DNA of 46,877 nt, from NCBI GenBank assembly GCA_037446915.1, contig JBBIHP010000009.1, positions 1-46,877 of the forward strand. The letters are read 5' to 3'. This DNA comes from DSXH01 sp037446915. Its GTDB lineage: Bacteria > Bacteroidota > Ignavibacteria > Ignavibacteriales > Melioribacteraceae. Every line of letters begins with the position of its first letter. The first letter of the stretch is position 1. The translations under genes and the position numbers were made by a program. Below are positions 7,692 to 16,007 of this stretch, one piece after another. Below the pieces are notes generated by a model that did not search any database, was not told the DNA's origin, and saw nothing but the letters and a program-made list of their open reading frames with translations.

Positions 7692-8435
7692 ATGAGGGAG
7701 ATGGTTCAGCAAAAAAATATCTTAACATCTCAATTCTTTCTTTTTGTTTTAATTCCTTCTTTCTATAAAGCACAAAGCAGTCCTCCATTAATAGTAAATT
7801 ATCCTGGAACTCCAGGTCCTGGAAACTGGGAAATTAATATTTTAAGCTCATTTGAACACTCATCTCTTACTACTGAGTGGGAGGCTATTGTTTTTGATAT
7901 TAATTATGGAATCGGTGAAAGGATTCAACTTACAATTGAATCACCTTTGATGTATCTCTGGGAAAATGAATTAAATGAATTTAGAGGCATTGATGGATTG
8001 GGTTTGGGAATGAAATATAGATTTCTTGATCAGGATGCTGATGGTTCAGATATATCTGTCTCACCTCAATTTTATTTCCCGAGAAATAGTAAGAACGAGG
8101 ACTGGGAGTTTAACCTTCTGTTTGAATGGCATAAAGAATGGACTGAACTTGGCCTTACAGCAGAGATTGGACAAGTCTTGGTAAATGGAAAAATAGATAG
8201 GGGGGAAGCAGGATTTGGAATTGCTTATCTATTGAAAAAAATAAAATTATTTGCATCAGAGCATGTTATTATTTCTAAAGATCCCTTAGAAATTGTTGAG
8301 CCAATAATGGAAGCCGGTATAATTTGGGAAGTGCTTGAAAATTTATCAGTTTACTTCTCAGTTGGTAAAACACTTATCTACAATCAAGATGGAATTAAAT
8401 TCACAGGATTGGGTGATATTCAGCTTTTATACTGA
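7692..8435 (+). CDS. Putative outer-membrane beta-barrel protein of the inositol operon
   Basis: A 247-residue protein without a firmly recognised family. The N-terminus has a hydrophobic stretch (about 10-27) followed by KAQSSPP, reading as a signal peptide. The rest alternates hydrophobic and polar residues in amphipathic strands (for example GIGERIQLTIESPLMYL, GLGLGMKYRFL) and ends in GLGDIQLLY, with a terminal aromatic residue as in outer-membrane barrels. The pattern recalls the Phenol_MetA_deg/transporter-type barrels found beside catabolic genes. It begins nine bases after iolO and precedes the ABC transporter by 65 bases. A role as a small porin for inositol or inositol phosphates is a guess from position. 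An ATG nine bases further in is an alternative start. Confidence 0.55.
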   Translation: MREMVQQKNILTSQFFLFVLIPSFYKAQSSPPLIVNYPGTPGPGNWEINILSSFEHSSLTTEWEAIVFDINYGIGERIQLTIESPLMYLWENELNEFRGIDGLGLGMKYRFLDQDADGSDISVSPQFYFPRNSKNEDWEFNLLFEWHKEWTELGLTAEIGQVLVNGKIDRGEAGFGIAYLLKKIKLFASEHVIISKDPLEIVEPIMEAGIIWEVLENLSVYFSVGKTLIYNQDGIKFTGLGDIQLLY

Positions 8436-8500
8436 TAGAAAAAAATAATTAGTTACTGATCTCAGTTAAATTAATCAATAAGAAGTCGGCTGGATAACTA

Positions 8501-9991
8501 GTGGAAGAAAATACTGTGTTAATAATGAGCAGAATAAGGAAGGAGTTTCAGGGCGTAATTGCTTTGAGCGACGTAAATTTTGTTCTTAAAAAGGGAGAAG
8601 TACACGTTTTACTTGGAGAAAACGGTGCTGGTAAATCTACTCTGGTTAAAATCTTAAGCGGTGCATACCAGATGACAAACGGCGAAATTTTTCTTTTTAA
8701 TAAGCAGGTATATATAAAATCACCCGGGCAAGCACAGGAACTTGGTATTGGGATCATTTACCAGGAGTTAAATCTAATACCATATTTAACAGCAGCAGAA
8801 AATATTTTTCTTGGTCGTGAAATTACAAACAAGTTTGGAATAATTGATAAAAAAGGGGCAATAGAATCTTCAAAAAAAATATTGAAAGAACTTGGGTCGG
8901 AAATTAATTGTGATATTCCTGTAATAAATTTCGGTATTGCTCAGCAGCAAATGATTGAGGTTGCAAAAGCACTCTCTCTCGATGCTAAAATTCTTATTAT
9001 GGATGAACCAACATCAGCTTTATCGGATACCGAAGTAAAACAACTTTTTAAAATGATCCGGAATCTTAAGCGAAGAGGTGTATCAATTATTTATATTTCT
9101 CATCGTTTGGATGAACTCTTTGAAATTGGCGACAGAGTAACGGTGTTAAGAGACGGTGTAGTTGTGGGAACAAAAGATATTTCAGAAACCACGAAAACTG
9201 AATTGATTAAAATGATGGTTAACAGAGAATTAACTGAACACTTTCCTAAAAGAAATGTTCTGATTGGAGAAGAAATTCTACGGGTTGAGAACCTTTCAAA
9301 AAAAAATGGAATTACCAATATTAATTTTACACTTAAGCAGGGTGAAGTACTTGGAATTGCTGGTTTATTAGGATCTGGAAGGACAGAACTGGCAAGAGCA
9401 ATCTTTGGAATAGATAAGTTAGATTCGGGTAACATTTACTTGCAAAGAAAACTTCAGAAAATAAAATCACCAAAAGATGCGATAAACCAGAGAATCGGAT
9501 TTATTACTGAAGATAGAAAATCACAGGGTCTGGTTTTAATTCTTTCCGTTAAAGAAAATATTTCTTTAACAAATTTAACTTCATTTTCCGGATTTGGATT
9601 TATAAATTCAAAAGAAGAAAAAAAAGAAGCAGAAGAATTTATAAATAGACTTAAAATAAAAACATCCTCTCTTGATCAAAAAGTAATTTATTTAAGCGGC
9701 GGGAATCAGCAAAAGGTAGTTCTTGCAAAATGGCTAAGTAAAAAGGCGGACATCTTTATTTTTGATGAACCAACAAGAGGAATTGACGTAGCAGGTAAAG
9801 TTGAAATCTATAATCTTATTAATCAATTGGCTGAAGAAGGTGTGGGGATTATAATGATCTCTTCCGAACTTCCGGAAATTCTTGGGATGAGCGATAGAAT
9901 TATTGTAATGAATAATAAAAAAATTGCAGCAGAAATACCGATTAAATCAGCATCTCAGGAATTAATTATGAAATATGCAATAGGTGCATGA
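8501..9991 (+). CDS. Sugar ABC transporter ATP-binding protein (RbsA/MglA type)
   Basis: A 496-residue double ATPase that powers carbohydrate uptake (CUT2 family). The first domain has Walker A GENGAGKST (39-47) and a DEPTSALSD Walker B. The second has the degenerate loop GLLGSGRTEL typical of RbsA proteins, the signature LSGGNQQKV and DEPTRGID. It works with the permease and lipoprotein encoded immediately downstream. The position inside the iol operon makes myo-inositol (or an inositol derivative) the likely cargo, as with the inositol ABC transporter of the Thermotoga locus, but RbsA proteins carry no substrate signature. GTG at 8501 gives the usual N-terminal length; an ATG at 8525 would remove only eight residues. 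The stop codon lies one base before the permease ATG. Confidence 0.85.
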   Translation: MEENTVLIMSRIRKEFQGVIALSDVNFVLKKGEVHVLLGENGAGKSTLVKILSGAYQMTNGEIFLFNKQVYIKSPGQAQELGIGIIYQELNLIPYLTAAENIFLGREITNKFGIIDKKGAIESSKKILKELGSEINCDIPVINFGIAQQQMIEVAKALSLDAKILIMDEPTSALSDTEVKQLFKMIRNLKRRGVSIIYISHRLDELFEIGDRVTVLRDGVVVGTKDISETTKTELIKMMVNRELTEHFPKRNVLIGEEILRVENLSKKNGITNINFTLKQGEVLGIAGLLGSGRTELARAIFGIDKLDSGNIYLQRKLQKIKSPKDAINQRIGFITEDRKSQGLVLILSVKENISLTNLTSFSGFGFINSKEEKKEAEEFINRLKIKTSSLDQKVIYLSGGNQQKVVLAKWLSKKADIFIFDEPTRGIDVAGKVEIYNLINQLAEEGVGIIMISSELPEILGMSDRIIVMNNKKIAAEIPIKSASQELIMKYAIGA

Positions 9992-9992
9992 G

Positions 9993-10938
9993 ATGATCAC
10001 AAAACAACTATTAATACATAACGGCAGACAGCTTGGTACTCTTCTCGGATTAGTACTTGTTACTTTAGTATTTGCATTTCTTAGTCCATACTTTCTTTCT
10101 TTATCGAACCTTGTAAATATTACACAACAGACATCTATCAATGCTATCATTGCAGTTGGTATGACATTCGTAATTATAACTGCAGGTATTGATCTTTCAG
10201 TTGGTTCTATCATGGCCTTCTCAGGAATTATTCTTGCTGATTCAATTCAAAACGGAATTGCCGAACCGATTGCAATTATTATAGGATTATCTGTTGGAAC
10301 AATTTGCGGGCTCTCTAATGGAATTAATTAGCTATGGAAAGCTTCCGCCATTTATAGCAACATTAGGTATGATGAGTGTTGCAAGAGGTGCTGCATTACT
10401 TTTTTCTCAGGGAAGACCGATTTCCGGGTTTACAGAAGAATTCAGATTCCTTGCAACCGGACAGATAATTGGAATACCAACATCAGTCTGGATAATGATT
10501 TCCTTATATGTGATAGCATATATATTGCTAAATAAAACAGTATTAGGACGTTATACTTATGCGATTGGTGGAAATGAAACAGCAGCAAATCTATCCGGCA
10601 TTAACACAAAATTATTTAAGACTATTGTATATGGAATAAGCGGATTGTTAAGTGCATCTGCAGCGGTTATTTTAACGGCAAGGTTAAATTCGGCACAACC
10701 GATTGCCGGAATAATGTACGAACTGGATGCAATTGCGGCTGTTGTAATTGGTGGAACAAGTTTACTCGGCGGCGAAGGGAAAATTTCGGGTACCTTAATC
10801 GGAGCTTTAATAATGGGTGTGCTGAGAAATGGTTTGAATCTGATGGGAGTTTCATCTTTTATACAGCAAATTGTAATTGGCCTGGTAATTATTCTTGCTG
10901 TCTTAATTGACATGTCGCTTAAAAAAAGAAGGAATTAA
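9993..10938 (+). pseudogene. Sugar ABC transporter permease (RbsC type), split by a frameshift near 10320
   Basis: Two overlapping frames together encode one RbsC-like inner-membrane permease. The first frame (9993-10331) reads MITKQ... through the early helices, including the family motif ITAGIDLSVGSIMA, and stops right after GLSNGIN. The second frame continues from about 10318 with ELISYGKLPPFIATLGMMS, the next conserved segment, and runs to 10938. In intact relatives about five residues join NG to the YGK motif, so the sequence looks as if two bases were lost near 10320-10328. An ATG at 10318 could allow restart of the second half. This may be a real mutation, a sequencing error, or two half-proteins. 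The start at 9993 is backed by AGGTG six bases upstream, replacing an in-frame GTG at 9984. If truly broken, ABC uptake would fail. Confidence 0.8.
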
Positions 10939-10940
10939 TA

Positions 10941-11909
10941 ATGAAATCGGTGCAGAAATCAATTAATTTTTTTTTATCGATATTAATTTCAATTCTGTTT
11001 TTTATTTCGTGTAACAAATCAGAAAATTCAGTGGACGAAAATAGAACCATTGCATTTGTAATGAAGACTCTGAATAATCCATTCTTTATCGATATGAAAA
11101 ACGGTGCAGAAGCGATTGCCAAGAAATATAACTTTAATCTTTTGGTTCAGGCAGCAGAGAGAGAAGTTGATGTAGAAAAGCAAATGCAAATAATCGAGAA
11201 TCTTATTCAAAGGAAAGTATCCGCATTATGCATAACCCCAAGCGGATCCAAAGAAGTTGTACCTGCTATTGTAAAAGCAAATGAAGCTGGAATTCCGGTT
11301 ATAATAGTTGACACCCGGGTTGATTTAATAACGTTGAATGAAGCGGGAGGAACTGTTCTCGCTTTTGTAGGATCCGATAATTATGATGGTGGAAGAATAG
11401 CTGGCAAGTATATTATAGAACAACTTTCCGGAAAAGGTAACGTAGCTGTTCTTGAAGGAATTCCCGGTCATGAAACCGGTGACGATCGACTCAAGGGGTT
11501 TAATGACGAGATTTCAAAATTTAATAATATGAAAATTATTACCTCGCAGACAGCAAATTGGGAGCGAGACCAGGGCTTTACTGTGTTTCAAAATATATTA
11601 CAAGCTCATCCCGAAGTTAATGCTGTCTTTGCATGTAATGATATGATGGCACTTGGTGCTATTGAAGCCATTAGATTATCTCAGAAAAAGAAAAAGATTA
11701 TTGTGGTTGGTTTTGATGCAATTCTGGACAGCCGGGAAGCAATTTTAAATGGAACTATGAATGCTTCTATTGCTCAAAATCCGGAAGAGATGGGTAAATT
11801 ATCAATTGAATATGCTATCAAAGCTATTAGTGGTGAAAATATTCCATCCGAAATTCCAGTAAGAATTGAATTGATTACAAAAGAAGTATTATTGCAGAAA
11901 GGCAATTAA
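10941..11909 (+). CDS. Sugar ABC transporter substrate-binding lipoprotein (RbsB type)
   Basis: A 322-residue periplasmic binding protein (Peripl_BP_4) that captures a sugar or polyol for the ABC transporter encoded just before it. A lipoprotein signal peptide ends in FFISC with the lipidated Cys24. The mature part has the two-lobe ribose/galactose-binding pattern: FVMKTLNNPFF, GIPVIIVDTRVD, GNVAVLEGIPGHETGDDRLKG, VNAVFACNDMMALGA and VVGFDA. AAGGA precedes the ATG, which lies two bases after the permease stop. The inositol-pathway neighbours suggest myo-inositol as ligand, as known for the related binding protein of the Thermotoga inositol locus, but ribose, xylose and others bind this fold too. 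Confidence 0.85.
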   Translation: MKSVQKSINFFLSILISILFFISCNKSENSVDENRTIAFVMKTLNNPFFIDMKNGAEAIAKKYNFNLLVQAAEREVDVEKQMQIIENLIQRKVSALCITPSGSKEVVPAIVKANEAGIPVIIVDTRVDLITLNEAGGTVLAFVGSDNYDGGRIAGKYIIEQLSGKGNVAVLEGIPGHETGDDRLKGFNDEISKFNNMKIITSQTANWERDQGFTVFQNILQAHPEVNAVFACNDMMALGAIEAIRLSQKKKKIIVVGFDAILDSREAILNGTMNASIAQNPEEMGKLSIEYAIKAISGENIPSEIPVRIELITKEVLLQKGN

Positions 11910-14773
11910 TGATTGAAAAACAATTTATGAAAGAGAACAACTCCCAGACTGATTTAGCGGATACTTCCTGGTTTTATGAACTTGAAAAAAATGTTAAGGG
12001 AAGTGTAAAATGGGATACGGTTACTCTTCAATTGTATAGTACCGCAGCATGTTTCTATGAAATCACTCCACTCGCAGTAGTAATACCTCTTGATGTTGAT
12101 GATATAATATCAACAATAAAAATTTGTGCTAATTATAATATTCCTGTATTACCACGTGGAGCCAGTTCTAGCTTGTCCGGCAATGCTGTGGGTAAAGCTG
12201 TAATTATGGATCTTACTTTTAATTTTAAAAATATTGATATCGCTGACGATAACAGAGTTAGATGTGATGTTGGTGTTGTATTAGATACATTGCAGAAAGA
12301 ACTTAAGAAAACTGGGCGGAAATTTGGACCTGATCCGAGTAGTGGCAATGTTTGTGTTATCGGCGGTATGTTGGGAAATAACAGCGGAGGACCTCATACA
12401 ATAAAACATGGAAGCATGTTTTATCATGTTGATGAGGTTAACGTTGTTCTTTCGAACGGTAAAATTTTTAATGCGCAGAACATTCCTTTAGAGGAAATAA
12501 AAAAATTGGATCAATTCCATCGGTATTATTATGAATCTATTCGAATACTGCTCGAAAAATATTCTACTGAAATAAAATTAAACCGGCCAAGAGCGACTAA
12601 GAATGCATCTGGGTATCAGGTGTGGGATGTATTAACCGATACACATTTAAATATGGCTTCGCTAATGGTTGGTAGTGAAGGTACGCTTGGTGTTTTTACA
12701 AATGCTCTCCTTAGAACTATTCCAATTGTAAAACATCGTGGTATTATATCACTTTATTTTGATAAAATTGAAAAGATGGCTGAAGCTGTTAAACACTTAA
12801 GAAAATTAGGCGCATCTGCTATAGAGTTTGTTGATCAATCATTTATTCAGCTTGCATTAAGTTTTAAACCGGAATTGAAAAAATTCCTTCCGGATCATAT
12901 CCGATATCTTTTATACGTTGAATACGAGGACGATGATGTTAAGAAAATTGAAGAGCTGTTTTTAAAAACAAAAGAGATAATTTCCATTCAAAATCAGTTA
13001 GCGGAAGTTGGTTCCTATTCTACAAATGAAGAAGAAATAACCGAAGTAATTAAAGTAAGAAAAGCTGCAACTGTTATACTCAACAAAATTCAGGGTAAGG
13101 AAAAACCGGTTCCATTTGTTGAAGATGCAGCAATTCATCCGGATCAGTTTGCAGATTTTCTGGTTGATCTTTCATCTTTACTACAGGAATATTCCTTTAA
13201 ATACGCAATCTTTGGACATGCCGGGGATGGTAATTTGCATTTACGGCCAATATTGAATTTTAAAGATCCCAAAGCATTTGAAGATGCTGATAATCTGATG
13301 CATCAATTTGTTGAACTGGTAGTCAAGTATAAAGGTTCTCTAAGTGGTGAACACGGAGATGGCCGGTTAAGAACTCCTTTCATCAATAAAAGCTTTGCAG
13401 CACTTTTGCCATTGTTTAAAGAATTGAAAGATCTCTTTGATCCCATCAGGATTATGAACCCGGATATTAAAGTTACATCTGCAAATTACAGGTGGAACGA
13501 CAACCTGAGGTATACCCCGGAATATAATTATGTAGAAATCTTTTCTGATCTGGATTCTGAAAATTGGAGAACTGAAATTGAAAAATGTCATGGTTGTGGA
13601 ACATGCCGGGAATACTGTCCCGTTTTTGTAGCAACGGGAAATGAAGAAGCAACTGCCAGAGCTAAAGCAAATATCTTACGTGGAATAATTTCTGGTAAAG
13701 TATCTTCCGCTGAAATTGATACTGAGCATTTCTACAAAATAATGGATTACTGTATTAATTGCGGTCAATGTTTAACTGATTGTCCAACAGCAGTTAATAT
13801 TCCCGGTATTGCAGTATTAGCAAAAGAAAAATTGCATGAGAAACGCCCGTTTAAGATTAACGAAAAAATATTACAGCGGGGGAAATTAGTCAGCGGACTT
13901 ACTTCATTCTTTTCTATTATAAGCAATAAGGCCCTTTCAGTAGTTATTGTTAGAAAGGTAATGCATGTAACAGCTGGAATTCACTTCAAAAGAAATTTCC
14001 CGAATTTTTCAAGGATGAAATTTCAGCTTCATAAAACAGAATTGCAAAAAGAAGTGGTTTTATGGGCAGGTTGTGCTGCTGAGTATAATGACCCTGAAGG
14101 TGAATTACAATGCAGTATCGAAATTTTAAACAAGCTTGGTTATACTGTAATAAGACCCGAATGGAAATGCTGCAATATTGCTAAACTTTCTTATGGCAAC
14201 ATCAAAGATTCTATTAAGGATATTGAATTCAATATTGATACATTAATGCCTTATGTTGAAAAGAATATTCCAATTATTTTTACAGCAGCGTCTTGTGGTT
14301 ATGCATTTATGCATGAATATCTGACATTCTTTAAGGAAGATGAAAAGATAAAAAAGGTTGCTAAGGCAAGTTATGATATTCACGATTTCCTGGGAAATAT
14401 TTTCTTAAATGGAGAATTCAAAAATTCATTTAAGCCAATTGAGAAAACAATAGTTTACCATGCACCGTGTCATCTTAAAACTCAGAATAACAAATATGGC
14501 CCTGTTGATTTATTAAAATTAATTCCCGGGATTAAACTTCAGAAAATAAATGATAGCTGTTGCGGTATTGCCGGTACATTTGGAATGAAAAAAGAAAATT
14601 TTGATCTATCAATGAAAATTGGCTCAAGATTATTTGAAGAGATAAATAGAGCAAATCCGGATTTTGTATTATCCGGTTGCGGTACCTGCCAAATTCAAAT
14701 AAACCAGGGAACTAATCTGGATGTTATTCACCCTATTAAGTTAATTAACAAGGCATTTTCAGGTAAAAACTAG
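11909..14773 (+). CDS. FAD-linked oxidase / Fe-S cluster fusion (GlcD-GlcF or D-2-hydroxyacid dehydrogenase type)
   Basis: A 954-residue fusion. The N-terminal half has an FAD-binding_4 domain (PRGASSSLSGNAVG at 82-95) and an FAD-oxidase C domain (HAGDGNLHLRP near 437; SGEHGDGR). Then come two 4Fe-4S motifs (Cys560-563-566-570 and Cys615-618-621-625) and two CCG cysteine domains (WAGCAAEY...CC and CCGIAGTFGM). Such proteins (YdiJ, GlcDF, Dld relatives) oxidise D-2-hydroxyacids such as D-lactate, glycolate or D-2-hydroxyglutarate and pass electrons to quinone or an Fe-S partner. Its start overlaps the preceding stop by one base (TAATG), so it is translationally coupled to the inositol transporter. 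No such enzyme belongs to the known inositol pathways, so its substrate here is open; an aldonate or other hydroxyacid from ring opening is a possibility. Confidence 0.8.
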   Translation: MIEKQFMKENNSQTDLADTSWFYELEKNVKGSVKWDTVTLQLYSTAACFYEITPLAVVIPLDVDDIISTIKICANYNIPVLPRGASSSLSGNAVGKAVIMDLTFNFKNIDIADDNRVRCDVGVVLDTLQKELKKTGRKFGPDPSSGNVCVIGGMLGNNSGGPHTIKHGSMFYHVDEVNVVLSNGKIFNAQNIPLEEIKKLDQFHRYYYESIRILLEKYSTEIKLNRPRATKNASGYQVWDVLTDTHLNMASLMVGSEGTLGVFTNALLRTIPIVKHRGIISLYFDKIEKMAEAVKHLRKLGASAIEFVDQSFIQLALSFKPELKKFLPDHIRYLLYVEYEDDDVKKIEELFLKTKEIISIQNQLAEVGSYSTNEEEITEVIKVRKAATVILNKIQGKEKPVPFVEDAAIHPDQFADFLVDLSSLLQEYSFKYAIFGHAGDGNLHLRPILNFKDPKAFEDADNLMHQFVELVVKYKGSLSGEHGDGRLRTPFINKSFAALLPLFKELKDLFDPIRIMNPDIKVTSANYRWNDNLRYTPEYNYVEIFSDLDSENWRTEIEKCHGCGTCREYCPVFVATGNEEATARAKANILRGIISGKVSSAEIDTEHFYKIMDYCINCGQCLTDCPTAVNIPGIAVLAKEKLHEKRPFKINEKILQRGKLVSGLTSFFSIISNKALSVVIVRKVMHVTAGIHFKRNFPNFSRMKFQLHKTELQKEVVLWAGCAAEYNDPEGELQCSIEILNKLGYTVIRPEWKCCNIAKLSYGNIKDSIKDIEFNIDTLMPYVEKNIPIIFTAASCGYAFMHEYLTFFKEDEKIKKVAKASYDIHDFLGNIFLNGEFKNSFKPIEKTIVYHAPCHLKTQNNKYGPVDLLKLIPGIKLQKINDSCCGIAGTFGMKKENFDLSMKIGSRLFEEINRANPDFVLSGCGTCQIQINQGTNLDVIHPIKLINKAFSGKN

Positions 14774-14817
14774 ACATTTTTTAAGAAAATAATTCGTTGC
14801 TTTATGAACGATTTATA

Positions 14818-14846
14818 TTGACGTTTAATTAATTACTAATTATAAT
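14818..14846 (+). promoter_or_regulatory. Promoter of the phytase-containing gene run
   Basis: TTGACG (14818-14823) and TATAAT (14841-14846) are 17 bases apart. This is the same spacing and nearly the same hexamers as at 2203, and it lies in the 148-base gap after the FAD/Fe-S gene. Transcription would start near 14853, giving a leader of about 70 bases before the zinc dehydrogenase ATG at 14922. Confidence 0.75.
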
Positions 14847-14857
14847 AGTATAGACAA
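14846..14857. promoter_or_regulatory. Second AraR-like operator, matching the site at 2231
   Basis: TAGTATAGACAA (14846-14857) matches the reverse complement of the operator at 2231-2242 (TTGTATAGACAA) at 11 of 12 positions. Both sites begin at the last T of a TATAAT box. Further partial copies follow as AGACAA/GGACAA repeats (14858-14874) and CTGTCTAA around 14897-14904, which may be extra half-sites. This ties the phytase run to the regulator at 2262. Confidence 0.65.
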
Positions 14858-14921
14858 ATAGACAAACGGACAAATGTAATATATTTCAAGATCTATCTGT
14901 CTAAATTCAACTGGAGGAAAT

Positions 14922-15965
14922 ATGAAGACAATGAAATCACTAACCTACAAAGACATTGGTAAAATAGTGTATGAAGACAAACCGATGCCAGAAATTATGC
15001 ATCCTAATGAGGTAATATTAAAAGTTGCGGCCGTGGGAATTTGCGGAACAGATGTAAAAATTCTTGAAGGTAAACACGTTGTTGGTGAAGATATTGCATT
15101 AGGACATGAGTTCGGCGGAGTAGTGACCGAAATAGGTGGTGGAGTAACAACACTTAAAATTGGTGATCGTGTTGCGGTTGATAATAGTTTACGTTGTGGT
15201 TTGTGTGAATATTGCAGAACAGGAAATAGTCCTCAATGTCATTGGTTAAAAGATAAATCAATTGGAATTTTTCAAAACGGTGGGTATGCAGAATACTGTG
15301 TATTACCTGAAAATGCTTGTTTTAAAATTCCAGATGCAATGGATGACATTACTGCTACTCAGGTAGAAACACTTGGTACAGTGCTTAATGGAATGAATGC
15401 AGTTCAAATGCAATGCTGGGATACTGTAGTTATACTAGGATTCGGACCGATTGGTTATCTCTTTTCAGCATTATCTAAAAATGTTGCAGCTTACACAATG
15501 TGTACTGAAATCGATCCATTCAGAATTGAAGTTGCAAAAAAATTGGGTATTCCGGTATTTAATCCTAATGATCATGATATTGAAAAAGAGGTTTTGAAGT
15601 TTACTGATGGAAAAGGAGCAGATATTGTAATTGATGCTGTTGGAAGTCAGATAGAAAATGCTTTAAAATATGTTACCCCCGGAGGGAAGGTTTTAGCGTT
15701 TGGTATGGATAGTAGTATTAAAGCAACGATAGTTCCAAACACAATTACAAGAAAGGCAATAAAAGTAATTGGAACTTATATAGGACAGAATACAATGTTA
15801 CCGGCAATTAAAATCTTAATGTCTGGCAAAATTGATATGAAACCATTTTTCACTGAAATCATTCCCCTAGAAAAGGGAGTGAGTGCATTTAATAAGCTGG
15901 GACTAGATCTAAAAACAAATAAGCACATACCCAAACAAGCTATGAAAATTGTAATGAAACCTTAA
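14922..15965 (+). CDS. Zinc-dependent polyol/aldonate dehydrogenase
   Basis: A 347-residue cytoplasmic medium-chain dehydrogenase of the sorbitol/L-threonine/L-idonate dehydrogenase group. Catalytic zinc ligands are Cys41 (ICGTD) and His62/Glu63 (GHEFGG); structural zinc cysteines are 92, 95, 98 and 106; the NAD(P) fold carries GFGPIGY. GGAGG precedes the ATG by four bases. It is the first gene after the operator-bearing promoter of the phytase run. Candidate reactions include oxidation of an inositol stereoisomer, or interconversion of a keto-acid such as tagaturonate or 5-keto-gluconate with its aldonate, but no residue decides this. It is clearly a different protein from the zinc dehydrogenase at 4562 (shorter, no N-terminal extension). 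Confidence 0.75.
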   Translation: MKTMKSLTYKDIGKIVYEDKPMPEIMHPNEVILKVAAVGICGTDVKILEGKHVVGEDIALGHEFGGVVTEIGGGVTTLKIGDRVAVDNSLRCGLCEYCRTGNSPQCHWLKDKSIGIFQNGGYAEYCVLPENACFKIPDAMDDITATQVETLGTVLNGMNAVQMQCWDTVVILGFGPIGYLFSALSKNVAAYTMCTEIDPFRIEVAKKLGIPVFNPNDHDIEKEVLKFTDGKGADIVIDAVGSQIENALKYVTPGGKVLAFGMDSSIKATIVPNTITRKAIKVIGTYIGQNTMLPAIKILMSGKIDMKPFFTEIIPLEKGVSAFNKLGLDLKTNKHIPKQAMKIVMKP

Positions 15966-16007
15966 TTAAAGAAATCATTCTTGCTAAATAGTTCAACCGG
16001 AGAAATG

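Noticed and set aside
11909..14773. Two separate genes glcD and glcF rather than a fusion
   Set aside because: The frame is continuous through the FAD and Fe-S domains and fused forms of this family are common.
14858..14874. AGACAAA/GGACAAA direct repeats as a CRISPR-like or iteron array
   Set aside because: Only two or three short imperfect copies exist; they are better seen as possible extra half-sites of the adjacent operator.
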